A stretch of 64,000 nt of DNA. It comes from Caulobacter soli. Lineage in GTDB: Bacteria > Pseudomonadota > Alphaproteobacteria > Caulobacterales > Caulobacteraceae. Each line of letters opens with the position of its first letter. The first letter of the stretch is position 1. The stretch spans positions 2,666,001-2,730,000 of the forward strand of contig NZ_CP049199.1 in the NCBI RefSeq assembly GCF_011045195.1. Reading direction: 5' to 3'. The notes under the pieces were generated by a model, which saw only the letters and a program-made list of their open reading frames with translations, made no database searches and was not told the origin of the DNA. Both the position numbers and the translations under genes were made by a program. Positions 33,163 to 41,216 of the stretch are shown piece after piece.

Positions 33163-33921
33163 TCAAACGGCGGTCGGGACGTTGTCGCTCAGCCAGTCCT
33201 CGAAGGTGGTCAAACCCAGGGTTGGATGATCCCCGGGGGTCAGCGACCGCGCCTCCAGCTCGACGCCGAAATAGGACGCCTTGGGGTCCGATACGACCTT
33301 CCGCGTGTCGCCCTTGGCCTCTAGGTAGCGTGCGACGAACTTGTCCAGGCCGAAAGCGGCGGGCCCGGCGACCTCGACAATGCCGTTGACCGGCTGACCC
33401 AAGACGACGTTGGTCAGCGCGGCGGCCACGTCGCTGGCGGCGATCGGCTGGACCAGGGCGGGCGACACGTGAACCTCGTCGCCGACGAGGCCGGCCTGGA
33501 CGATCCCCGCCACGAACGGGAAGAACTGGGTCGAACGCAGGATCGTGTAGGGAAGCGTCGAGGCCCTGATCAGCGCCTCCTGAACCAGCTTGGCGCGGAA
33601 ATAGCCGCTGTCCTGCAGGCGCTCGGTCCCGACCACCGACAGGGCGATGTGATGCTTGACGCCCGCGGCCTGGCCGGCCGCCATCAGGTTGCGGCCCGAG
33701 GTCAGGAAGAAGTCGAGCGCCGGGGCGGCGTCGAACACCGGAGAGTTAGCGACGTCCACGACGATGTCGGCCCCGACTAGGGCCTCGGCCAGACCTTCAC
33801 CGGTCAGCGTATTGACGCCGGTGTTCGGCGCGGCCGCGACGGCCTCGTGACCCAGGCGGGCGAGATTGGCGACCACGCTTGAACCGATCAGGCCGGTTCC
33901 ACCGATAACGACGATCTTCAC
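33163..33921 (-). CDS. NAD(P)-binding atypical SDR (NmrA-like), paralog 3
   Basis: A 252-residue protein beginning MKIVVIGGTGLIGSSVVANLARLGHEAV, homologous throughout to paralogs 1 and 2 (GVKHHIALSVVGTERLQDSGYFRAK, PYTILRSTQFFPF, AASDVAAALTN, VAGPAAFGLDKF). The GTG start follows GAGGAGAAG. It is on the opposite strand, 105 bases before the Rieske-flavoprotein gene. The third copy within 4 kb indicates local duplication with one inversion, or repeated recruitment to the same regulon. Confidence 0.86.
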   Translation of the reverse strand: MKIVVIGGTGLIGSSVVANLARLGHEAVAAAPNTGVNTLTGEGLAEALVGADIVVDVANSPVFDAAPALDFFLTSGRNLMAAGQAAGVKHHIALSVVGTERLQDSGYFRAKLVQEALIRASTLPYTILRSTQFFPFVAGIVQAGLVGDEVHVSPALVQPIAASDVAAALTNVVLGQPVNGIVEVAGPAAFGLDKFVARYLEAKGDTRKVVSDPKASYFGVELEARSLTPGDHPTLGLTTFEDWLSDNVPTAV

Positions 33922-34309
33922 TGCTCTTCTCCTCGGCTTTAATGCTCCAAGGATGTTATGATTATCTACAGTCAGTCATATCGATACTATGGACGATGAA
34001 AACGCATCACCGAAAACCGAGAACACAGGAAAGATGTCGATCGACCTAGACTAGCGATGAAGTCTTGGACAAGAACCAAGACGGCCTTCCGCCGTCGAAC
34101 AGCCCAGCCTCGACCGCAGGCGTAAACCCAGGCCGCGTTCCCATGCCTGGCCTCGACCTCGGGATAGGTTGACGGCGGCCTCGCCGCCCGAGGATCGCGC
34201 GCGCCGCCTACACCAAAGGCGTAGAGCGCCGCCCTCCGCGCACGATGGCCCACATCCCGCCTCGCCGAGCACTGTGGCGTCATCTTCACCGTCCAGAGAG
34301 GAAACGACG
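33922..34309. promoter_or_regulatory. Divergent region between SDR paralog 3 and AhpD-like gene
   Basis: A 388-base stretch with no convincing gene. An AT-rich block (about 33945-34000) with the palindrome TATCGATA at 33979-33986 probably contains the SDR promoter. CCTCGACCTCGGGATAG at 34151-34167 matches 12 of 17 bases of the motif before the GST and SDR genes; the similarity is weak. Confidence 0.4.
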
Positions 34310-34777
34310 ATGACCCTGACCCCGCGCTTTGCGCCCTTCAAGCTCGTGCCCGACGTGACCAAGGCCATGCTCGCCGTAGAAACCGCCTTGGGCGAGAGCG
34401 GCATCGAGCACAGCCTCGGTGAACTGGTCCGCCTGCGCGCCTCGCAGATCAACGGCTGCGCCGTCTGTATCTACATGCACGTGCAGGACGCCCGCTCGCA
34501 CGGCGAGACCGACCTGCGCATCCAGATGCTGGACGCCTGGCGCGAGTCCCCGCTCTACACCGACCGCGAACGCGCTGCCCTGGCGTGGACCGAGTCCCTG
34601 ACCCGCATCGCCAAGACCCACGCGCCGGACGCTGACTATGACCTGGTCAAAAACCAGTTCAGCGAAGCCGAAATCGCCGCGTTGACGATCATCGTCGGCC
34701 AGATCAACGCCTGGAACCGTCTGCAGATCGCCGCCCGCGCCGCCCACCCGGTCCAGGCCGCTTCCGCGGCCGCCTAG
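34310..34777 (+). CDS. Carboxymuconolactone-decarboxylase/AhpD-fold protein
   Basis: A 155-residue AhpD-like protein. The ELVRLRASQINGCAVCIYMHVQDARSHG segment contains the redox CxxC (CAVC) and nearby His of the alkylhydroperoxidase family, followed by the conserved helical end. It may reduce peroxides or relay electrons from a lipoyl or thiol partner. An ideal spacing from GAGAGGAAACGACG supports the ATG. Its surroundings (GST, Rieske-flavoprotein, SDR-like proteins) fit oxidative or electrophile stress. A weak hairpin (34794-34801 with 34818-34825) lies after it. Confidence 0.88.
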   Translation: MTLTPRFAPFKLVPDVTKAMLAVETALGESGIEHSLGELVRLRASQINGCAVCIYMHVQDARSHGETDLRIQMLDAWRESPLYTDRERAALAWTESLTRIAKTHAPDADYDLVKNQFSEAEIAALTIIVGQINAWNRLQIAARAAHPVQAASAAA

Positions 34778-34967
34778 TCGAACGGTCCAAGATCGCGTCG
34801 ACACCCTCCCCCCAAGCTCGACGCGAGAAGGCGGTTCTCCTCCCCCGCAGGACAAGCGCCGCCTTCAACCGCGCCCCGGCTCCACAGCGCGCCGGGGCGC
34901 GGCCCCCTTTCGGGCTCGCCACACCAAGCAGCGCCTCCAGGCCACGGCCCGGCGCGAGGAGATCGCC

Positions 34968-35387
34968 ATGATGAAATCCGCCTGCATCACCCTGGCCGCC
35001 GTACTCGGCGTCGCCGCCGTGGCCAACGGCCTGCTCATGTTGATCGCGCCCGAAAGCTGGTACTTCGCCGTGCCCGGCGTGACCACGACCGGCCCGTTCA
35101 ACCAGCATTTCATCCGCGATATCGGGCTGATCTTCATCCTGATCGGCGCGGCCTTCCTGGTCGGGGCCCGCAGACCCGAGGTTCGCCTGTTCTTCTGGGC
35201 GGCACCGACGATCTGGCTTTCGGGCCACGCCCTGTTTCACTTCTGGGAGGTGGCCGTCGGCATCTGCACGGTCTCGGTCCTGCCGCGCGACTTTCCGGCC
35301 GTCACCCTGCCGGCGATCCTTGGCTGGGTGATCACGATCTGGACGGCGCGCGCCAGTCGAACAATCGCCGTCGTTCCCAGCCGCTGA
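34968..35387 (+). CDS. Hypothetical four-helix membrane protein
   Basis: A 139-residue membrane protein with four hydrophobic helices (ITLAAVLGVAAVANGLLMLI, FIRDIGLIFILIGAAFLVGA, LFFWAAPTIWLSGHALFHFW, LPAILGWVITIWTA). The Asp/His positions in helix 2-3 and the size recall small DoxX/DUF4345-type proteins, but I cannot assign a family. It follows the AhpD-like gene on the same strand after 190 bases. Confidence 0.7.
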   Translation: MMKSACITLAAVLGVAAVANGLLMLIAPESWYFAVPGVTTTGPFNQHFIRDIGLIFILIGAAFLVGARRPEVRLFFWAAPTIWLSGHALFHFWEVAVGICTVSVLPRDFPAVTLPAILGWVITIWTARASRTIAVVPSR

Positions 35388-35451
35388 GTCGACGACGCCA
35401 GCGCGGCGCTCGAAACCTGATCAACGCCGTGATGGCTACCCAAGGCGGCTC

Positions 35452-36471
35452 CTAGATCTCGACGCAGACCTTCCCGAAATGCTTGCCGGACATCAGATGC
35501 GCGACGGCGGCCGACAGTTGCTCCAGCGGAAAGCGGCTGTCGATCACAGGCTTGATCCCATGCGCCTCGATCGCGCGCACCATGTCGATCTGATCGCGTC
35601 GGCTGCCCACGGTGACGGCCTGCAGGCGCAGTCGTTTGGCCTGGACGATGGCGAACGGCATGGTGTCGATATCGAAGCCGCCGACCGCGCCGACGATGGC
35701 GATGTGACCGCCGGTGCGGGCGGCGATGAAGGACTGCCGGATTGTATGCGGCCCGCCGACCTCGACGACATGTTCGGCGCCTCGGCCGCCCGTCAACGCC
35801 AGCACCGCCTCGCCCCAGGCCTCGGTTTCCCGGTAGTTGATCAGATGGTCGGCGCCCAGAGCCCTCAAGCGGTCCAGCTTGTCCGCGCTGGACGAGGTGG
35901 CGATCACCGTGGCGCCGGCGGCCTTGGCGAATTGCAGCGCGAACAGCGACACCCCGCCCGTGCCCTGAACCAGCACGTGATCGCCCGGCTTGACCTGTCC
36001 GTCGGTGATCACCGCGCGCCATGCCGTGACGCCGGCGCATGGCAGGGTCGCGGCTTCGACGTGACTGAGCCCCTTGGGCGCGTGGGTGAAATGGGTCGCC
36101 GGCCGCGTGACGACCTCGCAGGCCAGACCGTCCGCTGGCCCGCCCGGAGTGTTGTCCAGGTCGACGCGGTCCATGTGGCCGTCCAACCATTTGGGATGAA
36201 AGACACTGACGACGGCGTCGCCTAGCTGGAAGCCGCCAACGTCCGCCCCAACGTCCGTGACGACGCCAGCGCCGTCCGAGAGCGGAATGAGGCCGTCGCG
36301 CACGGGGAAGAAACCATTGGCGACCAGGCCGTCCCGGAAATTGAGCGAGGCGGCGTGAACCTTCACGCGGATCTCGCCCGGTCCAGGCGGATGGGCCTCG
36401 GCGCTGGCCAGTTGCAGCTTCTCAACCTCGGCCGACTGTCGCACCCGCATGGCTCGCATGGATCGGATCAT
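35452..36471 (-). CDS. Zinc-type/quinone-reductase-type alcohol dehydrogenase (MDR family)
   Basis: A 339-residue medium-chain dehydrogenase. The N-terminal GroES-like domain (PPGPGEIRVKVHAASLNFRDGLVANG) is followed by the Rossmann motif VQGTGGVSLFALQFAKAAGA. The Cys-rich structural zinc loop is missing, so it is closer to the quinone oxidoreductase branch; NAD(P)H-dependent oxidation or enoyl reduction are both possible. It is last in the minus arm of the catabolic cluster. Its ATG follows the ligase stop by 3 bases; a second in-frame ATG 12 bases in is possible. Confidence 0.87.
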   Translation of the reverse strand: MIRSMRAMRVRQSAEVEKLQLASAEAHPPGPGEIRVKVHAASLNFRDGLVANGFFPVRDGLIPLSDGAGVVTDVGADVGGFQLGDAVVSVFHPKWLDGHMDRVDLDNTPGGPADGLACEVVTRPATHFTHAPKGLSHVEAATLPCAGVTAWRAVITDGQVKPGDHVLVQGTGGVSLFALQFAKAAGATVIATSSSADKLDRLRALGADHLINYRETEAWGEAVLALTGGRGAEHVVEVGGPHTIRQSFIAARTGGHIAIVGAVGGFDIDTMPFAIVQAKRLRLQAVTVGSRRDQIDMVRAIEAHGIKPVIDSRFPLEQLSAAVAHLMSGKHFGKVCVEI

Positions 36472-36474
36472 CCG

Positions 36475-38181
36475 TCAGGACGTCAGGCGTTCGAGCGCCG
36501 CGGCGGCCAGCTTGCGCAGATCGGCGATCTTGACCTTGGCGCTGCCCGTCAGTTGCAGGTCGTCCTCGGCAAAGAACAGCACGCGGCGCGGCGTCTTGTA
36601 GCTGGCCAACTTGGCGCGAGCGAAGTCACGCACGGCCGCTTCGTCCAGTTGGGCGCCGTGGTGGCGTACGATGCAGGTGACGACGATCTCGCCGAGGGCG
36701 TCGTGCGGCACGCCCACGGTCTGGGACAGCTTCACGCCCGGGCAATCGCCGATGACGCTGTCGATCTCGACGGGCGAGACATTGGCGCCGCCGGTCTTGA
36801 TGATGTCGTTGAGCCGCCCCTCCCAGAACAGACGGCCCGCCGCGTCGACATAGCCTCCGTCGCCAGTGCGAAAATAACCGCCCTGGTCCAGGGTCTCGTC
36901 GAGCGGCGTTCCCAGATAGCCCAGCATCAGGGTCGGTCCCTTGATCGCGATCTCGCCGCGTTGGCCCAGCGCCGTGGCCTCGCCCGTCAGGGGATCGACG
37001 ATCTTCAGGCTGTTGCCGGGAAAGGGGCGGCCATGACTATCGCCGGCGGTCGATCGCGCGGTGTTGGCGGGATAGCCCGTGCTGAGGGTGAAGGTTTCGG
37101 TGCTGCCGTAGCAGTGACGTGGTTCGACCCAGGTCGTCTCGACACTGGGATGGCGCGCGATGGGCGAGTCGATGTCGATGTAATCCAGCGCCGACAGGTC
37201 AGCCGCGCTCCAGTTGGCCGCCTCCTCCAACTGTGCCCACTGATGGGGCCAGGCGAACAGAAAACTGACCCTCTCGGTGACCATCAGATCCACAGCCTCC
37301 TCGGGTTGGAAGGTCTTTTGCAGCACCAGCGCCCCGCCGGCGGCGAGCACGGCCCCGACCACCATGGCGAAATTGCCAGACCAGAAGAAGCCGTTGGCGG
37401 TCCAGGCGCGGACCCCGTCGCCCAAGCCTTGCTGGCGGCGCATGCGCCACAGTTGGATGCTCACCCCGCGATGGGCGCTGAGAATGCCCTTGGGCTTGCT
37501 GGTCGAGCCCGAGGAGAAGAACAGCACGCCCGGGTCGGCCGGCTGGACGGTGGCGGCCCGCACTTCGACTTGAGCGACCGAGATCTTCGCGCCGCGCGCC
37601 AGGAACACATCCCAGGGCTCGATCGCGCCGTCCTGCTCGCCATCGACGACGGCGATCCACCGCAGGAATGGGAACTTCAGCGAGGCCAGTCGGCCAGGCG
37701 CCGCTTCGCCGATCGCCGGCTCCAACTCGCCCAGGATCGCCGCGAAGTCCTTTTTCAGCACCCGCCGTTCCAGCAGCAGCACCGAACAGGCCGAAGCCCC
37801 GACCAGATAATCCAGCTCGTCCGGCGTGGAGAAGGTGCTGAGCGGCGCGGCCACGCCGCCGGCCAGGGCCGCGCCGAACACCGCCGACAGGAACTCCGCC
37901 CGGTTGGTCATCAGCACGCCGACCCGCTCGCCCTTGCCCAGACCGCAGGCGACCAGAGCGCGGGCCACTTCGAGAGATCGCGCCCACAGATCCTGATACG
38001 ACCACCGTTCGAGCGCGCCATCCGCGCGACGCTGCACCAGCGCCTCGCGATCGCCATGGGCTTGCGTCACCTCCCGCAGGAAGCCCGGCAAGGTCAGCGC
38101 GCCGAGCCCTGGCTCCTCCGACAACGGCGGACCATGCACGATCGACACCGAGCGGTCCGGGACGAACTGGTGATCGCTCAT
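36475..38181 (-). CDS. Acyl-CoA synthetase (AMP-forming)
   Basis: A 568-residue ANL-superfamily ligase that would activate a carboxylic acid to its CoA ester through an acyl-AMP. The P-loop motif is FFSSGSTSKPKG, the A5 motif YGSTE, the A7 motif YFRTGD, and the C-terminal catalytic Lys is in GSAKVKIADLR. It starts the chemistry of the cluster. Overall it is close to fatty/aromatic acyl-CoA ligases; substrate cannot be read. It is in an operon between the MaoC-like dehydratase and the alcohol dehydrogenase. Confidence 0.9.
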   Translation of the reverse strand: MSDHQFVPDRSVSIVHGPPLSEEPGLGALTLPGFLREVTQAHGDREALVQRRADGALERWSYQDLWARSLEVARALVACGLGKGERVGVLMTNRAEFLSAVFGAALAGGVAAPLSTFSTPDELDYLVGASACSVLLLERRVLKKDFAAILGELEPAIGEAAPGRLASLKFPFLRWIAVVDGEQDGAIEPWDVFLARGAKISVAQVEVRAATVQPADPGVLFFSSGSTSKPKGILSAHRGVSIQLWRMRRQQGLGDGVRAWTANGFFWSGNFAMVVGAVLAAGGALVLQKTFQPEEAVDLMVTERVSFLFAWPHQWAQLEEAANWSAADLSALDYIDIDSPIARHPSVETTWVEPRHCYGSTETFTLSTGYPANTARSTAGDSHGRPFPGNSLKIVDPLTGEATALGQRGEIAIKGPTLMLGYLGTPLDETLDQGGYFRTGDGGYVDAAGRLFWEGRLNDIIKTGGANVSPVEIDSVIGDCPGVKLSQTVGVPHDALGEIVVTCIVRHHGAQLDEAAVRDFARAKLASYKTPRRVLFFAEDDLQLTGSAKVKIADLRKLAAAALERLTS

Positions 38182-38212
38182 CGAAGAGTCCTGGCTTGAA
38201 CCGACGCTTGCC

Positions 38213-39397
38213 TTAGTAGGGCAGCTCGACCTCGTTGAGCGAGGTGACGATCGTCTTGCCGTCCTGGTCGGTCATCCGAACCTTGATCTGGACCAACGGC
38301 ACGCCCCATTCCGAGCGTTCGATCTTGGCCACCACCTCGCCCTCGATATAGGTGACGTCGCCCTCGAAGGCGGGGCTGCGGAACTCCGACTTGGCATGGC
38401 GCACCAGGCCGTCATGGCCGGCCCACATGGCCAGGTAGTCGGTGTTCCAGGCCGCCATGGTCGCCCCGTAGCCATAGGCGCGGACCATGCCGATCTCGCT
38501 GGCTCGGCCGTCGTCGATGTGGCCGCGCGAAGGGCCGACGTAGAGACCATCACGCAGGCGCGGATCGATCATCGCGCCCTCCTCATCGAAGCTGAAGCCT
38601 TCGATCCACCCCATGTCCTGGCAGACCCACGGGTCTTCGACGCCCTCCGGCGCGGTCCAGTAGAAGCTGCCCCAGATGTTGAAGATGAAGGCGCGATATT
38701 CGGTGGTGAAGCTGGCGATTGAGTGTGGGCCGATCACGCGGCGCGGCAGCTTGTCGCCGACCTTGACCGCCTCGAAGTGCGGAGACTTGCCTTCGCGGTT
38801 GGACATGAACCACTCGCGGCGCAGCTTTTCGACCTCGAGCAGTTCGGCGTTCGTCCATTTCTTGGCCGCGCCGACCGTCGAGGCGTAGACGCCGCGCTTC
38901 TCGGCTTCTTTGGCCAGGTAACGGATCACCGTCGGGCAGGACCGGGCGATCAGGTCGCCGCGCTGGTTGCGGTGGATGGTGTCGCCGCGCTGGAACACTG
39001 TCGGGCCGGCGAACTTGGTCTCGGCGACCTTGTAGTCGGTGAAGATCCGCTCGTGGAACATCTGGTCGCCGGGGCGGATGTGCGTGCCGTACCACCACCA
39101 CTCCTCGCCGCCGAAGATCATGTGCTGACCTTCGATGCGCCCAACACAGGCCTGGTTGTTGCCGTGACCATAGTCCAGCGCCACCGCCATCGACTGCGGG
39201 GCGATGATGTCGCCGAACTTGGTCTGGCTGGCGAAGCGCTGATCCCAGTGCAGCGGGTTGACGTAGTCCAGCGCCATCACCCAGCGGCGGATGTCGGTCT
39301 TGTTGCAGGGTTCCCACAACTGACCGCCGCCAACCTTCTGACCCAGGCGCCGCTCCAGTTCGCTGAGGTCGAGTTGAACCGTTTCCGAATCCGCCAT
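38213..39397 (-). CDS. MaoC-like/FAS1-like hydratase (two hot-dog domains)
   Basis: A 394-residue protein with an N-terminal FAS1-type dehydratase domain (about residues 20-170, with DYVNPLHWDQRFA where the catalytic Asp/His lie) and a C-terminal MaoC-like hot-dog (about residues 215-394). Such enzymes hydrate trans-2-enoyl-CoA to 3-hydroxyacyl-CoA in side-chain or ring catabolism. It is the promoter-proximal gene of the minus arm with a strong GGAGGAACTC before its ATG. An 18-base motif shared with the other arm lies 84 bases upstream. Confidence 0.85.
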   Translation of the reverse strand: MADSETVQLDLSELERRLGQKVGGGQLWEPCNKTDIRRWVMALDYVNPLHWDQRFASQTKFGDIIAPQSMAVALDYGHGNNQACVGRIEGQHMIFGGEEWWWYGTHIRPGDQMFHERIFTDYKVAETKFAGPTVFQRGDTIHRNQRGDLIARSCPTVIRYLAKEAEKRGVYASTVGAAKKWTNAELLEVEKLRREWFMSNREGKSPHFEAVKVGDKLPRRVIGPHSIASFTTEYRAFIFNIWGSFYWTAPEGVEDPWVCQDMGWIEGFSFDEEGAMIDPRLRDGLYVGPSRGHIDDGRASEIGMVRAYGYGATMAAWNTDYLAMWAGHDGLVRHAKSEFRSPAFEGDVTYIEGEVVAKIERSEWGVPLVQIKVRMTDQDGKTIVTSLNEVELPY

Positions 39398-39480
39398 GAG
39401 TTCCTCCGTCCACGCTCGGTCGTCACGATCTTGCGCCGTGCGCCCTTGAAGCTGGTGTGCGGCACGGCGACACCGCTCGA

Positions 39481-39498
39481 CTTGACGAATTTCGACAG
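39481..39498 (-). promoter_or_regulatory. Shared 18-base element before the minus catabolic arm
   Basis: On the minus strand CTGTCGAAATTCGTCAAG, identical at 17 of 18 positions to the element before the plus arm. It is 83 bases from the hydratase start and points toward it. It probably binds the AraC-family protein encoded between the two copies. Confidence 0.65.
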
Positions 39499-39505
39499 AC
39501 GCCGG

Positions 39506-40564
39506 CTATCGCGCCTCGGCGATCAGCGTCGGCGTGGAGGCTCGCACCCGAGTGGGCGATGCGGAAAACCATCGATGGCAGGTGCGCGTCATCACCGACT
39601 GTTCCGCGAAACCCAGGCGTTCGGAAATCCTGCCGAAGTCCAGGTCCGTACGCTGCAGGTAGTAGATCATCAGATCGCGGCGAACCTCGTCCTTGATCTT
39701 CTGAAAGGACGTTCCCTCCGCCTTCAGGCGTCGCAACAGGGTCTGGGGATGGAGGCCGAGCTCGGCGGCGACGCGATCGGCCCGGCAAAGCGCCGTGCCC
39801 AGGAAGCGCATGATCACGCCGCGCACCTGGCCGTGTAGCGGCGGGCGACGATGGCTGAACGTGGCGTCGACGAACGAGGTGGCGGCTTCATAGACGCTGG
39901 CGTCGCGGGTCACGATCGGCGCGGCCAGGTCCCGCTCCGAATAGACCACGCCGTCCACCTGCTGGCCGAACAGAACTTCGCAACCGAAATAGCGTCGATA
40001 GATCTTCGGTGAAGAGATGGGCTGATGGCGGAAATAGATCTTCCGCGCTCGGGCGGCGCCGTCGGTGATCTCGATGGCCGAGAGGTGGCCAACCAGAAGA
40101 ATCTGCTCCATCCCCTGGCTCCTGAGCGGCGCGTGGTCCAGTAGGATGTCGTGGCCCGCGAACACGGCGCCGTGGTCGGGCCAGCGCTGCAACCAGACTC
40201 GCGCCGCCAGGCTGTGGGCGGCGGTGTGACGGCTGACATAGTCCAGCGCTTCGCCGAACGTGCGCGAATTCCTCATCACCGTGCCGAGCGGACCGAACAT
40301 CCGGCCGCTCTGCAGGGTGGCCAGGCGCATGCCGAAATCCGGACAGCCCACGGCGTCGGCCATGATCTCGAGAAGCTTGAGCACCTGACGGTAGGTCACC
40401 TCCGCAGCGGGCTGGATGCCGACTCTGGCCATCAACTCGGCCGGATCGCCGCCCAGGGTCGTGACCAGATCCGGGAAGAACCGCAGCAGATTGGCGTGAA
40501 CGACGTCGAAGGCCTGGCCGTCTTCGTCTCGCGCCGCGCCGTCCTTACTATCTCCGCTCGTCAT
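39506..40564 (-). CDS. AraC-family regulator with N-terminal arabinose-binding-like domain
   Basis: A 352-residue regulator of the OruR/ArgR-like AraC branch. The N-terminal ligand domain (about residues 30-215) includes YRQVLKLLEIMADAVGCPDFGMRLA and FGPLGTVMRNSRTFGEALDYV. The C-terminal HTH_18 region (about 255-345) has CRADRVAAELGLHPQTLLRRLKAEGTSF and FGRISERLGFAEQSVMTRTCHRW. It is centred between the two catabolic arms and flanked on both sides by the same 18-base element, so it is the likely activator of both and of itself. Confidence 0.9.
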   Translation of the reverse strand: MTSGDSKDGAARDEDGQAFDVVHANLLRFFPDLVTTLGGDPAELMARVGIQPAAEVTYRQVLKLLEIMADAVGCPDFGMRLATLQSGRMFGPLGTVMRNSRTFGEALDYVSRHTAAHSLAARVWLQRWPDHGAVFAGHDILLDHAPLRSQGMEQILLVGHLSAIEITDGAARARKIYFRHQPISSPKIYRRYFGCEVLFGQQVDGVVYSERDLAAPIVTRDASVYEAATSFVDATFSHRRPPLHGQVRGVIMRFLGTALCRADRVAAELGLHPQTLLRRLKAEGTSFQKIKDEVRRDLMIYYLQRTDLDFGRISERLGFAEQSVMTRTCHRWFSASPTRVRASTPTLIAEAR

Positions 40565-40582
40565 TGCCCCAACCGAACCGAT

Positions 40583-40600
40583 CTGTCGAAATTGGTCAAG
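40583..40600 (+). promoter_or_regulatory. Shared 18-base element before the plus catabolic arm
   Basis: CTGTCGAAATTGGTCAAG lies 79 bases before the start of the SnoaL-like gene and just beyond the divergent regulator start. Spacing and orientation mirror the copy at 39481-39498. Confidence 0.65.
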
Positions 40601-40679
40601 CGATCCTCGCGCGCCCAGGCGTAATCAAGAGCCCAACGACCGCGCATCCGTGGATGCCGGCGGACCAAGGGAGCGAGAC

Positions 40680-41216
40680 ATGGCGAGCGCCGAGGAACTC
40701 AACGGCTTTCTGGATCGCGAGAAGATCCGCGACTGCCTGGCGCGCCTGGCCCGGGGCGAGGACCGTCGCGATCCGGCGCTGATCACCGCCGCCTACTGGC
40801 CTGACGCCACCAATGACTACGGAGTGTGGTCCGGCGACTTCCCCGCCTATCTGGCCTGGGTTGTTCCCGGCGCCGACGCCATCAAGGTGACCCAACACGT
40901 GCTGGGTCAGAGCCTGATCGATCTGGACGGCGACACCGCCCGGGTCGAGACGCACGTCAATTCCTACCATCGCGTCGACATGGGCGCGGGCGATCGTGAC
41001 ACCCTGATCGGCGGCCGTTACCTGGACCGGCTGGAGAAGCGCGACGGCGAATGGCGCATCGCCGAACGCACGCTGATCTACGACTGGTATCAGGACTTCG
41101 GCGCCTCGATCGACTGGTCGCAGGGCGTGATGGGCATGCCGTTCAGCGCCGAGCACTTCTCGGGCCGGACGCGCGGCGACTTCAGCGAGACCTTCTTCGG
41201 CAAAAAGGGCGCGTGA
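40680..41216 (+). CDS. SnoaL/NTF2-like domain protein
   Basis: A 178-residue single-domain protein of the SnoaL_4 type. DREKIRDCLARLARGEDRRDPALITAAYWPDATNDYG is the usual opening of these cone-shaped barrel proteins, and RVETHVNSYHRVDMG and GGRYLDRLEKRDGEWRIAERTLIYDWYQD form the typical sheet. Family members include isomerases, dehydratases (for example scytalone or steroid-type) and binding proteins. It heads the plus arm with GGGAG before the ATG, and its TGA overlaps the next start by GTGA. Confidence 0.85.
   Translation: MASAEELNGFLDREKIRDCLARLARGEDRRDPALITAAYWPDATNDYGVWSGDFPAYLAWVVPGADAIKVTQHVLGQSLIDLDGDTARVETHVNSYHRVDMGAGDRDTLIGGRYLDRLEKRDGEWRIAERTLIYDWYQDFGASIDWSQGVMGMPFSAEHFSGRTRGDFSETFFGKKGA

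Noticed and set aside
33987..34289. 100-codon minus-strand frame in the SDR/AhpD gap
   Set aside because: Arg-rich translation without motif or ribosome binding site, over a region with probable control sequences.
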